A DNA stretch of 64,000 bases from Sphagnum compactum (GCA_965153455.1 OZ234497.1:8804001-8868000), one strand, 5' to 3'. Shown: positions 13,399 through 25,879, numbered from the stretch's first letter. Translations and numbers: made by a program. The notes: generated from the letters alone by a model not told the origin.

Positions 13399-13851
13399 CA
13401 GTAAACTCTCTCTAAACTAATATCCTTGGGACCGGCCGGAAGATATTAGTTTATGGAGGATATTAGTTTACACAAATTACATGGGGGGTAACAAAAATCA
13501 TTCCGGAACCTGCCAGAGCAGCATGGAAGGTCGTGGAGGTTAGTAGAAGGTCATGGATCATTGGGGAAGGTAACGGAACCTTGTGAAGCTTGGTGGAGGA
13601 TCAAAGAAGCACCTAGTAGGGTGCCATATGTTAGGGTAATAATTGTGATTGTAATAACAATCACAATTAGTTAGGGTGCCATATGTATGATGTATTAGTT
13701 TATAAAATGCTATGGGACCGGAAAAAAATATTGAATATCAGTTTATGGAGAATTATTAAATTAAGTATGAGGCCCGCCACGGGCTTTTGCCCACATATTA
13801 GTTTAGAGAGAATATTAGTTTACACAGTGTTAGTTTAGAGAGAGTTTACTG
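13399..13851. mobile_element. Pogo/Emigrant-like MITE with TA target duplication
   Basis: The left end is CAGTAAACTCTCTCTAAACT (13399 on) and the right end (to 13851) is its exact inverse complement over 22 bases. Dinucleotide TA flanks both sides (13397-13398 and 13852-13853). Plant Emigrant/Lemi1 MITEs of the pogo branch of Tc1/mariner begin CAGTAAAACCTCT, so these ends match that class. Just inside both ends, the motif 'atattagttta' is repeated several times. The interior has a GC-rich hairpin (about 13771-13795), a foldback of 'aattgtgattgt' near 13640, and two copies of 'gggtgccatatgt'. It has no coding capacity. At 453 bp it would have been mobilised in trans by a pogo-type transposase. 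Confidence 0.88.
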
Positions 13852-14902
13852 TACCAAAGCGTAATAGCCTAGCCAACAATTTGAAAGATGAAGGAGAGAC
13901 CAACCTTGTGGTTAATTATTGTGTCACTAATGAACTTGTTTCTATACCAAAACATGTATGCAATACTTAGCAATATATTGATGCATTCAAGTGCAAGTGC
14001 ATTGCTTAAAGCATGATTAGCTGCCATAACTAATACCTCTGTTTAAGAAATGGTGTTCTTCACCAAAAAGCATGAGGCCACATTCTCACCACAAAGCATA
14101 ATGCAGCAAGTTAGGGTCACAAGTCTTCATTGTAGTGGAAATTTGCCAGGCCATGTCATGGACTAATTCACCAATGCTCCAAGGATTTTCCCAAATATCT
14201 CCAAAACAAAAATCACACAAACTAATTATCACCAGCAAACTTGAAGCTTAAGACACATGGGTTTTGAGTATAGATTTCCATATGAAGAACCTTATTAAGT
14301 ACCACCAAGTTGCTGTAGCAATAGCATGAGATCTACATACATAACTAATGGCAATAGTCCACCTTATAGTTATTCCAAATTTGCCTTCTTCCAAGTGATT
14401 CTCTGCAAAACAGTTCCTACTAAAAATCAACTAGATTTAAACAACACCATCATTAAGAACTTCAGGTAATTTGATAAAAGAGATACATTCGCTTGCAAAA
14501 TTAAAGTTTCTCCCACAATTGTGTAGTTGGGAATTGCAATCATGGGTAGTCAACATGACAACCTGATAATGATTTTGCATTGTTTGGCCAATATGAGAAA
14601 GATGATAATAATTAAAATTGGCTTTTGCAAAACATTTAAAATAAACAACATAATAAATCCAATCATCATCCTATTTATTTCATATCAAATGAGGTGGTTG
14701 GATGGCAATGACGATGGATTATGTTATCTACATGTACATAAAATGATTTATTATTTATAATATAAAATTAATATTATTATTATTATACTTCGAATTAACA
14801 TTAAATAAAATATACAAAATAATCCAATTTTTTTAATAAAAAATGCCATGTTACAATTTCTAATTTGATTGATTTCCAGTGAATTTCTTTGTCCATACCA
14901 AC
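13852..14902. other. Intergenic spacer, nothing recognised
   Basis: About 1 kb of AT-rich sequence becoming very AT-rich near 14740-14840. Short open frames exist on both strands, but none shows a domain or motif. Confidence 0.6.
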
Positions 14903-17400
14903 CAGTGTTGTCCACACATCCTGCAGGATCCCGCTGCAGCTTGGCTGTTTTATTCCAACTAAATTTTTGGCCGCAGCCGTAGCCGCCCGATTTACTTAGC
15001 GATATCTAGCCGCAACCGCAACCGCCCACCACCACAACGTTTCGACTGTAGCCTTCTCCCCCGCATCATTGTTTTCATCATATCCGTTCATGTGTTTATA
15101 AAAAAAATGTCAGCTTATTGTGAACGGTCCAGGTCCTAATTGGAGCGGAAGTAGAGGAGGGCGTTCAACGTGTTGGGCTTCAACACGTTGCGCTTGTTGG
15201 TCCGCGTATTGTCGGCAGACGAGAATGTACATTCTGGCATCGAACTCAAAGCCGGAATGCAGAGTATGGCACGGGCGGCACGAGCCAGAATGGGAAAATT
15301 CGCGGACTTGACAACAACCATGACAACAAGCCGACGTCATGCTTGACTTCGCCATCTGGTCGGGCTCTTTTACGTGTATCCTCCTGAAGCAGAACTTAGT
15401 TGTCGCTCTTGTTAGCTTTCAGCAAGCGATACGAGGCCAACTCGTGCTCGATAAGGGCTTCGAGTTGGGCCGCCTCGCCTTGCTCGTGGTCGCCATTGCT
15501 CTCCAAAGAATCGTCGTCGCTGTCATTTCAACTAGGGCCGGCGTAGACAAAGACGGTGCGCGGCTTCTTGGCGCGATTTTTCTTTGCCAGTAGTGGATGC
15601 TTGTCACCGGACTTGGACACTGCCATTTGCTTGGGTGGGCCAACCTTGCGCATAATGTCCTTGAGGTAGAGCAAGCCGTGGTCGATTAGCTCTTGAATGA
15701 AGCCGCAATCGAGCAGGTGGTTCTTTTGCAGCAGATCCAAGTAGGCGGCAGCAACATGGAACGACTTGAGGAAGTATTTCTCCTTGAGCTAACCGAGTAG
15801 GAGCGCCTTGATGGGGCCAATCTCGTCACTGTCAGCTGCAATAGTCACCTTCTTGCCGTTTGCACCGTCGATGGTGATGGGTTCAACTCGCGGTTGGAGG
15901 TGGGCCGTCAGTTTGGCAAACCACATGCTGACGAGATGAATGGTGGGTGTGAGGAACGGCTCCAGGGACTTGCTGGCCAGCTTGAAGTAGTGCAGCAGTC
16001 GAATAAGTTCAATGAGCAGTGGCTCAAAGATGCACTCGACGCAGTCCTCCTATTTCCTCTTTTTTAGCAGCTCGATGGACGTAGCCAGTTCGGCAGCCAC
16101 AGACTGCAACATGATGAGGAGATTGTCAAAGTGCGTCGCCACGTCCTGGTTCATCTTGTTATTCAACTTCTTGTTCAGGAGCGTCTTCTTCATGTACGTG
16201 ACCAGCGCCTTCGCATCATCAATCGTGTCAAAGACCAACTCGGACTCTTCATAGAAAAGGTAGGCCGCCGGCTGTTTGACGTCGCCCACCACGTGGGTCT
16301 GCTTCCGCAGCACATAGCTGATACATGTCGAAAAGCGATGGCAATAGCACAAGTCGAGCTCGAACTGCGACGACATTCCTTACGTTCCGTTATTGTTCGA
16401 TGCCGCATCCGACTTGACCACCACCTGCCAGTCTGCCGCCTGAACCGTCACCTCGTCCTCCTTCCAGATATGAACGAGTGGACGCTGTTAACAAAGTCAC
16501 GATGAATCGCTGGCGCGTTGTGGCTCGTGCCTTCGCTAAACTCATCACAAGACACAACGCGGGCGTGCATGACCCAATTATCGTCGATCATGTGCAGGGT
16601 GTTAGCACTGTACGCCGTCTGTGTGGCGTTGTCCGTCCAAATGTTAGTGGAGAATGCAACGCGCCCATTGTTAATGAAGTGCTTGCGCAAGACAATTTGT
16701 AGCTTCAAGACACCTTTGTCAAATCGAACCATCGTATTGCGCTTGACGGTCTGGCGGGACTACAGCAAGTCCTCGGCGAGCAGTGGCGTCTTGCTTGCAA
16801 AGCCAATGTCCAGGGCGGTCTCAATGACGTTCTCGAAGCCTGCGCCCTCCACCGACGAGAACGAGCGAATGTCCCACGAACACGTGTTGACGAGGGCATT
16901 GGTCATGTTGGCCTTGGCGGAGTCGATTGGCATGCCGCGCTTACTCGCCCAAACGGCTAAATTGTTCGAAGAGGAAGCTGCAACAGCTGCACGCGAACAG
17001 GTGTGGCCACTCATCGACGATGTGCCGTCCCGCAAATTGTATACGTAGATATTGAGGCAAGTGGGCTTGATGCAGGCACACATGTACACCGTCTTGGTCT
17101 GCCCTTGCCATCCACCTCCACATCGAGGCGCACCCACTCGCCACTGGCCTTCATGACCACCTGGCCCATGCGATCCCATTGCTTGTTGGTTGATGGCCGA
17201 TTCTTCGACATAAAGGGTATCATCGCATACTGCGGGTTCCTGCTGGTCAAATCAACGGATATCTTCTTCTTAGCGTCATCAAGCAACTCGAAGCACTGCA
17301 TGATGTGTTGTGCCAATCAAGACGCAAAATCTGAGAATGCTGATCTCAAAGTCAAAAACTTGCACTAGGAAGGAGTGAACACCGTACGTTACTCTGCAAA
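14903..17400 (-). mobile_element. Degenerate autonomous hAT-type DNA transposon (GC-rich island)
   Basis: The block is visibly richer in G and C than the AT-rich DNA on either side. It carries a decayed hAT transposase. The likely left end begins CAGTGTTGTCCACACATCC at 14903, a typical hAT terminal sequence. Just inside it are repeated GCCGCAACCGC-like motifs (about 14970-15030), as expected for subterminal transposase-binding repeats. I could not find a matching inverted right end or 8-bp target duplication, so the right boundary (about 17400) is where the coding homology ends, not a proven terminus. Confidence 0.65.
15136..17316 (-). pseudogene. hAT transposase pseudogene (BED-like finger to C-terminal dimerisation domain)
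   Basis: Read on the minus strand, the protein begins near 17316 (MAQHIMQCFELLDDAKKKIS). It has a BED-like zinc finger pattern with C-A-C-I-K and later SGHTC around 17085-17010. The catalytic part follows at 16732-16460, with VAFSTNIWTDNATQTAYSAN and MIDDNWVMHARVV (the hAT 'TD.WT...H.ID..W' block). After a frameshift near 16465 come VVVKSDAASNN and CYCHRFSTCISYVLRK, the family's DNASN and C-x-x-H blocks. It ends with the dimerisation domain FPILARAARAILCIPALSSM ... NALLYFRSN (15300-15136), whose stop is at 15136-15138. Frame changes near 17090 and 16465, and in-frame TAG/TAA codons (16760-16762, about 16383, about 15790), mark it as inactive. Only the order and wording of the blocks support the assignment. 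Catalytic residues were not aligned computationally. Confidence 0.8.
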
Positions 17401-17619
17401 ATGTGTCGCAAAGTAGCACTAACTCTGGAGTTTGAACTCTAGTACTAACTTCTAAGGTTGCCAAGTGACGCGCTCCCAAGTCCCTAGTTAGCCCCAAGTT
17501 GGGCTAACTTGTTCAAGTTGCGGAAAAGGGAAGGACTCGAGGCACGCTCCCAGCCTTCAGCACTAAGAGGGGTAGAGGGTCGTGCTGAAGCCTTGGGATG
17601 GGCCTATTTGGGGTTTTCT

Positions 17620-18415
17620 AAACTAATTATAATACCTATGTGCAATACCTAAGTGTTGCCTAGGTTACTTAGGGACTACCTAGAGGTTTCTTAGGGTGAT
17701 TTTAAATTAACCAAAGTACCTAGAAGCCTATTTAGGGTTTGCTTGGGTTTCCTATGGTACTTAAGGGCTACTTAAGGTTTACTTAAGCTACTTAGGGGGT
17801 ACCTAGGGGTTGCATAGGCTATTACGGTATTTCTAGGGGTTACTTAAATTATTTAAAAGCTTTTTACTTGGGCATTGTAGATTACCAAAGGGCTACTAAA
17901 TGTTACCAAACGTACCAAAGGGCTACCTAAGGTACTTAAGGGTTGATTAAGCTACATAAGTTACCTAGGGTTGCTTAAATTACCAAAGGTACTTAAGGCT
18001 TAGATAGGGGCTACCTAGGGGTTGTTTAGACTATCAAAGGTACCTAGGGGTTATAGGGCTAGGGTCCTTAGGGGCATATTTAAAGGCTACCTAGGCTATT
18101 TAAAGGTTGTTTAATTTACCGAAGGGTTGTTTAATATAATTAAGGTATCTAGGGGTCAATCTAGAGGTTGATTAAACTAATTAAGGAATTCATGGGCTTG
18201 TGTAGGTTATTTAGGCTACCTAACGGTCCATAAATTAATTTGGGTACCTAAGGGCCTACCTAGGGGGGTTGCTTAAATTATTTATGGTACTTAAGGGAGT
18301 ACCTAGGGCTACCTAAACCATTAAAAGTACCTAGAGGTTGTTTAGGGTATCAAGGAGCTTACCTAGGAGTTACATAGACTACTTAAGGTACTTGGGGGTT
18401 GCTTAATCCTAAGTT
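17620..18415. repeat. Diverged tandem array built on ACCTAGGGGTTGCTTAA-like units
   Basis: About 800 bp are made almost entirely of variants of 'ggtacctaggggttgctta' followed by 'aattacc/actacc'. Spacing is irregular, about 25-35 bp. The core 'acctaggt' is palindromic. Copies differ by many substitutions and indels, so the array is old. It has no coding potential and directly follows the hAT block. Confidence 0.75.
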
Positions 18416-21284
18416 GTATGAACTATCATGACATGTTGCATGCATTAGCTTGCCATTAGCACATGTACATTTTGCAACTATGTTATATAACTATAATTCA
18501 CAGTGAACAAGATGCACTAAAAAAATTTGTAATTTGCCAATTTTTGTAATTAAACAATGTCATTTGTAACTAATTTTTAGTTGCAAAAATTAATTACAAA
18601 TGACAATTGTTTAATGATGCCACATGTTTAATCACATGTGAACCACATTATGAATCACAAAAACAATTAGGTTTTCATCTATATTGTTCGATGCCACCAA
18701 TTGTGGATGATATGAAAACACTTTTCATTTTTATTTTTGTCCAAATTAGCAGAAGTTGCTTGAGTCATAATCATATTTACAATTTAAAACCATTTTGTAA
18801 AAGAATATGTGAATATTGCATGCCACAGAGGATAGTTGAAATGGTAATTGAAAAAATGATTGATTAAAACATAAGTCACAAACACATGGATCGGTATGAA
18901 TAGGGTTTCTTGTAATATAAATTCACTTTAGTTTTCATTTGAAATTTTTTGAGCTTTTTTTTCGATTTACAACATGATCTTCAATTGCAACTTTGGATAA
19001 AAGTGTATGCAAAAGCTTAAAAACATGTTCAAAGCTTATGGCTTTAGGTGCCTAAGATTGTGGACCACATTTTCAACAACATTGGCACTCATAGATACAA
19101 ACTTTCAATTAACCAATATTCCAATGGAGACAAAGGAAAAAAGGAAAGCTAGAATTTGAAATGTTGTGGAGGTCAATTGAAATTAGTAGAAAACCTCCCT
19201 TTGCAACTGCGTTTTCAAAGTTAGTGTTCAACTACAAACCAAGTTGAAAATTACACATATAATAACAACTTATTTTTTGCAACTAAAAAATATTTTTTGC
19301 ACCTACTAACCAATAATGTCGACAAGTACAAGTCAAGAGTGAAATTATAGTTGAAAGTGTATGCCATGTGTCAACACCACAACAATAGCCACTATGTGCC
19401 ACCACTTGCCAATTTAGTTGAAAATTACTCTACTAATTTAGTTGAGGGATGTTGTCGATTGCATTCGACTAAACTTCATTTGCTAACTAGGCATGACATC
19501 AACAAAAAAATTACAATTTCAACTAAGTTGCAACTATGTAAATTGAACATTTGGCTAGTGATTTGGTGACATGTGGCACACTCACAATGTTGACATGTGG
19601 CACATTCATAAAATGTGGGGTCAACGAATAGTTTAATGACACATGGCACATCCACATCAATAGGTTAGGCCACATGGTGCTTAAGCATAGGTTAGGTCTA
19701 AACTTACATATCAAGGTTAAACCTAAACATAAGCCATTTAACTCAAGTTGAAGTTAAAGCTAGACCTAAACACATGGCAATTAATAAATCCTATTTCATT
19801 TGGTTTAACCTTTAAGGTTGAACCTTTTTGACTAGGTCATCACAAATGGCTATTACATTTTTCATGTTTATTGTGGTTTCTAACAATCCTAGTGCATTCC
19901 TTTATATAGTTTGGATTCATGCAATGGAAACCAAATAATATGGGATAAAGATTTTAGTTATAACTTGGGGTAGACACGCCTATCACTGAACGCTTAACAA
20001 TGGATCATTATAACTCTCTTGTCCATGGTCTGTTGCTGTTGGAACTTAAAGCAATTTTGTATTCCTTCACTTGGCACATCCAAATTTGTAAAAAACTCTC
20101 CATTTTGATGGAAAGTGAGCAAGATATGTCCTTTCAAAGTGAAGGGGGTTGTGCTTTGGTTTTTTTCATAAGTGTTCAATATGATTTTGAAGCTTAAGCT
20201 CTTCAACTATTAATTTTTTGTCTTTTCACTTTAAACGAGTTTTACAGATTTTGAGATAAATGCATTTGTGGCCTTTGAAATCATTCAAAATGAATGAGAA
20301 ATGAACAAAATATAGTTGTTGGAAGTAACAGGTCTATAGACAAAATTTGAAACAAACTAACATTCTTTCTCTTCCTATGTTTTTTGTTTTGTTCTTTTGT
20401 TTTTGAGGTTCCAAGAACATTTGTAGCTTTTTGTTTTGCGCTTTTAATGACATAAAAAACATTCAATTTGGTTTTAAAATGAGGAAAAATTTGAAAGTGT
20501 TCAATGATAGAATATTGTTTGGTGATAGGCATGTCTACCTTATTTATAACCTAGTTGCAACTTAGTTGCAATTCAAATAGTTATAATCTAGTTGTACAAG
20601 CTAGTCTAAGTTTAATTAGGCCTAGACTTAAACTAATAATCTACCTAGCCTAAATCTAGCTACTTACCTTAATTACTTATAAACTTAATTATTCATTATC
20701 TATTTTTAATTATATAATTAAACAATGCATATTATCATCATTTATTAACTAATGTGGTGATTAGTTATTTTTTAAAAAAAATCAGCAATTAATTATCACT
20801 GAATATTTTTTAAATTCCAAATTCATTATAAATTCTTATTAACATTTCATAAAACAAAGATTTAACTCAAATATAAATATTGAATGATAATATTCAAATA
20901 ATAATTTAATTAAAATAATCATTATAATGTAGTGATAATTAATAATTGACTACAATTACAACAACAACATTAATAATAATATTGTAGCTAGTAGTTAGGC
21001 TAGGCTAGTCATTTAACTATTTTTATTCGTATTTTTATCTAACTTGTTGGAATTATATAATAAATATTAAATAAGAAAAAATATAGAAAACATATAGAAA
21101 AAATATTTTAAAGTATAGTAGTGTTAAATAACAATAATTTATGAGATTATATGATAATTTATTAAATATATATACTAATTAGTCTAATCATTATTATAGT
21201 TTAATCACAAATAAATAAATAAATAAAATAAATTGAAAAATATATTGGAAATAATAGCCAAAATTGTAATAGATTTAAAATATT
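18416..21284. other. Intergenic, with a long hairpin and short direct repeats
   Basis: No gene recognised. It includes the hairpin at 18549-18615 (separate entry), three spaced copies of 'gacatgtggcaca'-like sequence (19569-19660), and extremely AT-rich DNA from about 20640 onwards. Confidence 0.55.
18549..18615. repeat. 67-nt near-perfect hairpin
   Basis: Outer arms 18549-18569 and 18594-18615 (attaaacaatgtcatttgta on the left) pair with one single-base bulge. Inner arms 'taattttt' (18571-18578) and 'aaaaatta' (18585-18592) extend the stem to about 30 pairs with a 6-base loop (agttgc). It could be a small foldback element or an RNA hairpin. Nothing in the sequence shows that it is transcribed. 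Confidence 0.8.
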
Positions 21285-22205
21285 AAAATATTAATTTTGT
21301 ATCATTACATGATATGTTGTAAACCAAAAATGAATCTACATGGAAATAATAAATTACACAACTATGGAACATATTCCAAAAAAATATTAATTAAGTATCA
21401 TTATTTGATATGTTGTAAACTAAAATTGAATTTACATAGAAATAATAAATTATGCATGTGTTGAACATATTCATTATTAAGTTGACTTATATTTCAGAAT
21501 TTCCTTAAAATTTATTTTCAAATTCAAGTGTAATATTTATATGCACAAAAGAATTCATCATACGTAACCATTCATGTATAGAAAAAAACATTTACATGTA
21601 CCTTAATAAATAAATAATTATTATTGTAATTCAAAATATATATTAAGACATCATATGTATAAAAATGAATAAACATTAAAGTTCCACAAAATATTAATTA
21701 TGTATCATTACTTGATTGTTGTAAATTAAAATTTGATTTACAAAGAAATAATTAATTAGATATATTGAACATACATTATTACAAACTCATATTTCAGAAT
21801 TTCCTTAATTTTTATTTTGAAACTAAAATTTGATATTTATATGCACAAAAAAAATTTGCATCATACATAAACATTCATTGACACAAATATAATTTCCATG
21901 TAGCTTAATGTTTAATGATTTTTTATTGCAATTTAAAGCAAATATTGAGATATCATGTCTATAAAAAAGAATAAACATTAGAGTTCCACAAAAAATATTA
22001 ATTATGTATCATTATTTGATTTGTTGTAAACTAAAATCCAATCTACACAAAAATAATAATTAGTTGTATTGAACATGCACATTATTACAAATTTATATTT
22101 CACAAATTTTAAAAATTTCCTTAAATCAAAGTTTAATATTTATATGCACACAAAAATATTAACATCATACATAACCATTCATTATATACAAAAAACAATT
22201 TACAC
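21285..22205. repeat. Tandem repeat with a unit of about 305 bp, three diverged copies plus a partial
   Basis: The phrase 'aaaatattaattatgtatca' recurs at about 21380, 21688 and 21992, with a partial copy at about 21285. Each copy continues with the same series of landmarks: 'gttgtaaactaaaattgaat', 'ttgaacata...attatta', 'atatttcagaatttccttaa', 'atatttatatgcacaaaa', 'catcatacataaccattca'. Spacing of about 308 and 304 bp shows a true tandem array. Unit divergence is visible by eye, so it is not a recent duplication. No coding frame is conserved between copies. Confidence 0.85.
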
Positions 22206-23119
22206 ATAATTTGATCTATTGATGAAAGTAGATAATTTGTTTTGTTTTATTTTATCACATGTTGATATTTCCCAAATCAAATTGCTTCATATAATGCTGT
22301 TGATATCTTTGAAAACCTAACAATGACTAGGGGTTCAATGATTTGGGTTGAATTCTTTTGGAGCTACAATGCAAAGAGTATTGATTATTGAACCATTTTC
22401 GTAGTAAACATTAATAAAATCATAATAAAAAATTTACTCGAATCCAAAGGTATACTTGGTGTTGTTGGAAAGTAATCACTAAGTTAGATTTAATAAAAAT
22501 TATTTTATAATTTTCATACTTAAGGTGTGAAAGATATTGAATTTCGAATGAATTTTGTTGTTGAAAATTCAAACAAACTACCCTTTTTGTACTAAATCAT
22601 GACAACTATAAAGGTCAAATGGCCAACAATGGTTGTGATGGGTCTTTTAGGTTAGTGATGATTATTTATCATCAATCTTTTGGATGGTTGGACTAACCTT
22701 ATCCGAATAGTTAATATATGATGACAAACAACAAAGCTTATGGTCTAAATCCTTTAAAATAATAACATTCCATTTTTTGGTCATTTAATTTTAGAAATTC
22801 ACCATTTAAAAGAAATTAGTTGCAAAATTCACAAAGATCATTACCTTGCATAAGCAATGTAAAAAGACACCATCATAGAAAAATGAAATTCAAATTCATT
22901 AAGTATGTGAAATTAGTTAATTTAAAGCATGTGAAACCAAATTGGATAATCCATCATTATTACAAATCATGGTTTTTTAAAAGCTTCAAGTTGACTAATT
23001 TGTCATGTTAATGGACATATACATTTTGGCTAAAGGCCAAGGGTTTGAATGACACATGTATTTTTTGACCATCAATTTGATTCTAATGGTTTATTTGATT
23101 ATATCTGTATAGTCAAGTT
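22206..23119. other. Intergenic, nothing recognised
   Basis: AT-rich sequence between the 305-bp tandem array and the next repeat block. Only short frames without motifs occur. Confidence 0.55.
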
Positions 23120-23345
23120 GTACAACCTTAGTCAAAATGGCCAAGGGTTTTTAATCAAATAAAACATTTAGTGAAGATGGCCAATGATTTTTAGTCAAAA
23201 TGGCCAATGGTCTTTAGTCAAATGAAACATGTAATCAAGATGGCTAATGATTTTTAATCAAAATTGTCAATGGTCTTTAGTCAAATGAAACATTTGGTCA
23301 AGACAGCCAATGATTTTTAGTCAAATGCAACATGGTCTACTACCC
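23120..23345. repeat. Tandem repeat of 'tagtcaaatgaaacatttagtcaag-atggccaatgg' type
   Basis: Three to four units of roughly 70 bp alternate 'ttagtcaaaatggccaatgg' and 'ttagtcaaatgaaacat'. The block is the approximate inverse complement of the array at 26505-26760, suggesting they derive from one family in opposite orientation. Confidence 0.7.
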
Positions 23346-24165
23346 TATGTATCTACTTCCTACCTACTCATTCACTTATTTATCTAACTAACTACTTATT
23401 TATTTATTACCCACCCACCTATTACTCATCTATTTACTATTTAGCTATTTATTTATTTATTTATATATTTATTTACCAATATTTTTTCACCTTCGTATAA
23501 CCTATTTATTTACTTACCCACCTATGGGTGAAAACATGGTTAGGTGGCTCAAAATTGGTGTTTAAGAGTCCATAATCTAACACTAATGATTTATTTGCAA
23601 TTTTGACAATTATCAAACCATAAATCTTATAATTATCCCCTATCCTTTTAATCATAAATATTAATAAGACAACCTATGAATATCCTTAAACATGTGATTG
23701 ATAAAACAATCCATGCAAAAGATTAAAATTTTAAATCTGAAATGGAGTTTTAAAAATAAAAATGTACAACAATCATGTCATTTAAAACTTTTTTAAATAA
23801 AAAAATGTATTAGGAAAGTTTCAATGCACTTCACTAATAAATTATTTATTTGATAATTATTATTTATTTATTTATATTTTGACACTAAATTGACATATTT
23901 GTTGGGTTCATAATTTTCATTTGTTTAATGTGACAAATGTAGTTTTGTCATTTCAAAATTCATTATGAGTCCATAATCTTCTTAGATTCATCCAAAAATT
24001 TTATCATGATTCTCATTAAAGTCTATGACAACATGAAAAATTAAAAAATAACAGTGTTAATTTTGAATATGATTTTAAATTTTACGTTTGTATGTAATAC
24101 ATAAGAATTACAAATGTGATAGTTTAAACTATCCACCTATTCATGTTTTCACCTCTACCTACATA
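23346..24165. other. CTAC/ATTT-rich simple sequence and AT-rich spacer
   Basis: Begins with degenerate 'ctacctactcattcacttatt' pyrimidine-rich simple sequence (23336-23525), then AT-rich spacer without coding signal. Confidence 0.55.
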
Positions 24166-24800
24166 TTATATACCTACTTATCCACCCACTTATCTACCTA
24201 AGTTTAACCACTAGGTGTAACCACTATGTTTAGTTCTTAGGTTTAATGACTAGGTTTATCCAAAGTTCAACCAAATTTTAAACATTAGGTTTAGGCATTA
24301 AGTATAGCTTAGGTTGAACTATTAGATTTATTCACTAACATTTACCCTAGGTTTACCTATTGGGTTTAGTTTAGATTTAGCCACTATGTTTACTCAAGCT
24401 TTAATTATTATGTTTAACCATTAAATTTAGTCATTAGGTTCAATTTAAATTTGATCACTATGTTTAACCAAGGTTTAGTTATAATTATGTTTAGCCATTA
24501 AGTTTAACCAAAGTTTAGTCACTAGATTTAGCCACTAAGTTTTGCCATTAGATTTAACCAACTAGGTTTAGCCATTAGATTTAGCCAGTAAGTTTTGCCA
24601 AAGTTTAGCTATGAAGTTTAGCCATTAAGTTTATCAATTAGGTTTAGCCATTATGTTTTGTCACTAAATTTAATCATTAAGTTTAACCAAGGTTTAGCCA
24701 TTATGTTCAACCACTAAATTAAGCCATTAAGTTTAACCATTTGATTTAGTTATTAGGTTAAGCCATTAATTGTCGCCTAGGTTTAGCCATTATGTTTAGT
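24166..24800. repeat. Diverged short tandem array of 'ggtttagccattaagtttaa' units
   Basis: About 600 bp consist of variations on 'tttagccattaagtttaacc' and 'actaggttta', with a basic unit of about 13-15 bp. No unit is exact over the whole length. It is noncoding simple sequence. Confidence 0.75.
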
Positions 24801-25652
24801 GATGTGAAATAGGCATGTGAAGTAAAAAGTTGAAAAAAGTTGAACATTTTTTATGGTGTAGTTCATTGTGAAGGTTTAGGGTTCAATTCATTATACTTGC
24901 AACCTATGTGCAAGCTTAGAAGGCTAGGGTAGGTACGTTAGATTAAAGTAGTTAGGTGAAGTTATGTTAGGTTAGGTTAGGTTAGGTATGCTAGGCTAGG
25001 TTAACATCTACCTACTTTAGTACATTTTTCAACCTACCTAGACCTATTTCATTACTTACTTATCTACTTACCTATTAATTTTTAAAATAATAATCTAAAA
25101 AATGATTTTAATGCAGTTATAAATCTGACCCAATTAAATAGTTCATTATTTACTAGTCAAATAGTGAGTCACTTTGTTAGTCAAAATGACAAGGTTTAAA
25201 TTGACTACCTATTGACGTTAGCAAGTCCAAATTGACTACTTCGTCACGTTGACAAGTCTAAATCAACTTGTCCAAATTGATAATGGGGTCTTTTTGACAC
25301 TTGTCATTTTTAGGTATTTTTTATCAGAATTTCCAATTAAAAAAACCATGAATTGTGGTAGTGCATGTTCCCCTATGGCAACATAACATATGGTAAAAGG
25401 CTCAACAAACATGTTTAATGAGGGATGCAAGCATTCAATCATGAGTCACATCCACCCCTTTAAGCCATTGTTGTTTTTCAAAAACATTTTCGACATCTTT
25501 TAGAAAAACCTTTTTAAAAATCATTAGAAATATTTAAAGTGTTATTTATACTATTATGTTAGATTTTATATTGATTTTTTTTGAAAATAAATAAATAGGT
25601 AGGTATAAAAATTTCCAAAAATAGCTAGGTATGAGTATTTTTATGTTGTAAA
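24801..25652. other. Spacer with GGTTA run and 'gtcaaattgactac' repeats
   Basis: Contains 'gttaggttaggttaggtta' at about 24968-24987 and a set of 'tagtcaaattgactac'-like short repeats at about 25135-25300 related in wording to the neighbouring arrays. No gene. Confidence 0.55.
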
Positions 25653-25879
25653 CACTAGTAGAAAACTTGGTTTCTTTGACCAAACATTTTAATGAAAAAA
25701 GACCCCATTTAGATAGCTATAAAAAAAGCCCCCATCATTTTGAACAATTTGAATTTAAGATGTCCATTGTAATTGGATCATTTGACTAGTCAAATTAAAA
25801 TGATTTATGATTAAATTTGTTTTCAAAAATAAATAGTGTTAGGTAGGTCCAAAACATAGGTAATTAGGTGGTAGCCTAT

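Noticed and set aside
17400-17620. Search for the right terminus of the GC-rich hAT element
   Set aside because: No inverted copy of the CAGTGTTG end and no second copy of the octamer preceding 14903 was found. Local hairpins at 17490-17515 and 17558-17600 do not match the end.
17620-18415. Array could be taken for CRISPR-like repeats
   Set aside because: Units are not conserved, spacing is irregular, there are no unique spacers, and the setting is a plant nuclear genome.
20640-23000. Very AT-rich DNA as an organellar insertion
   Set aside because: No organellar gene, tRNA or rRNA sequence is recognisable in it.
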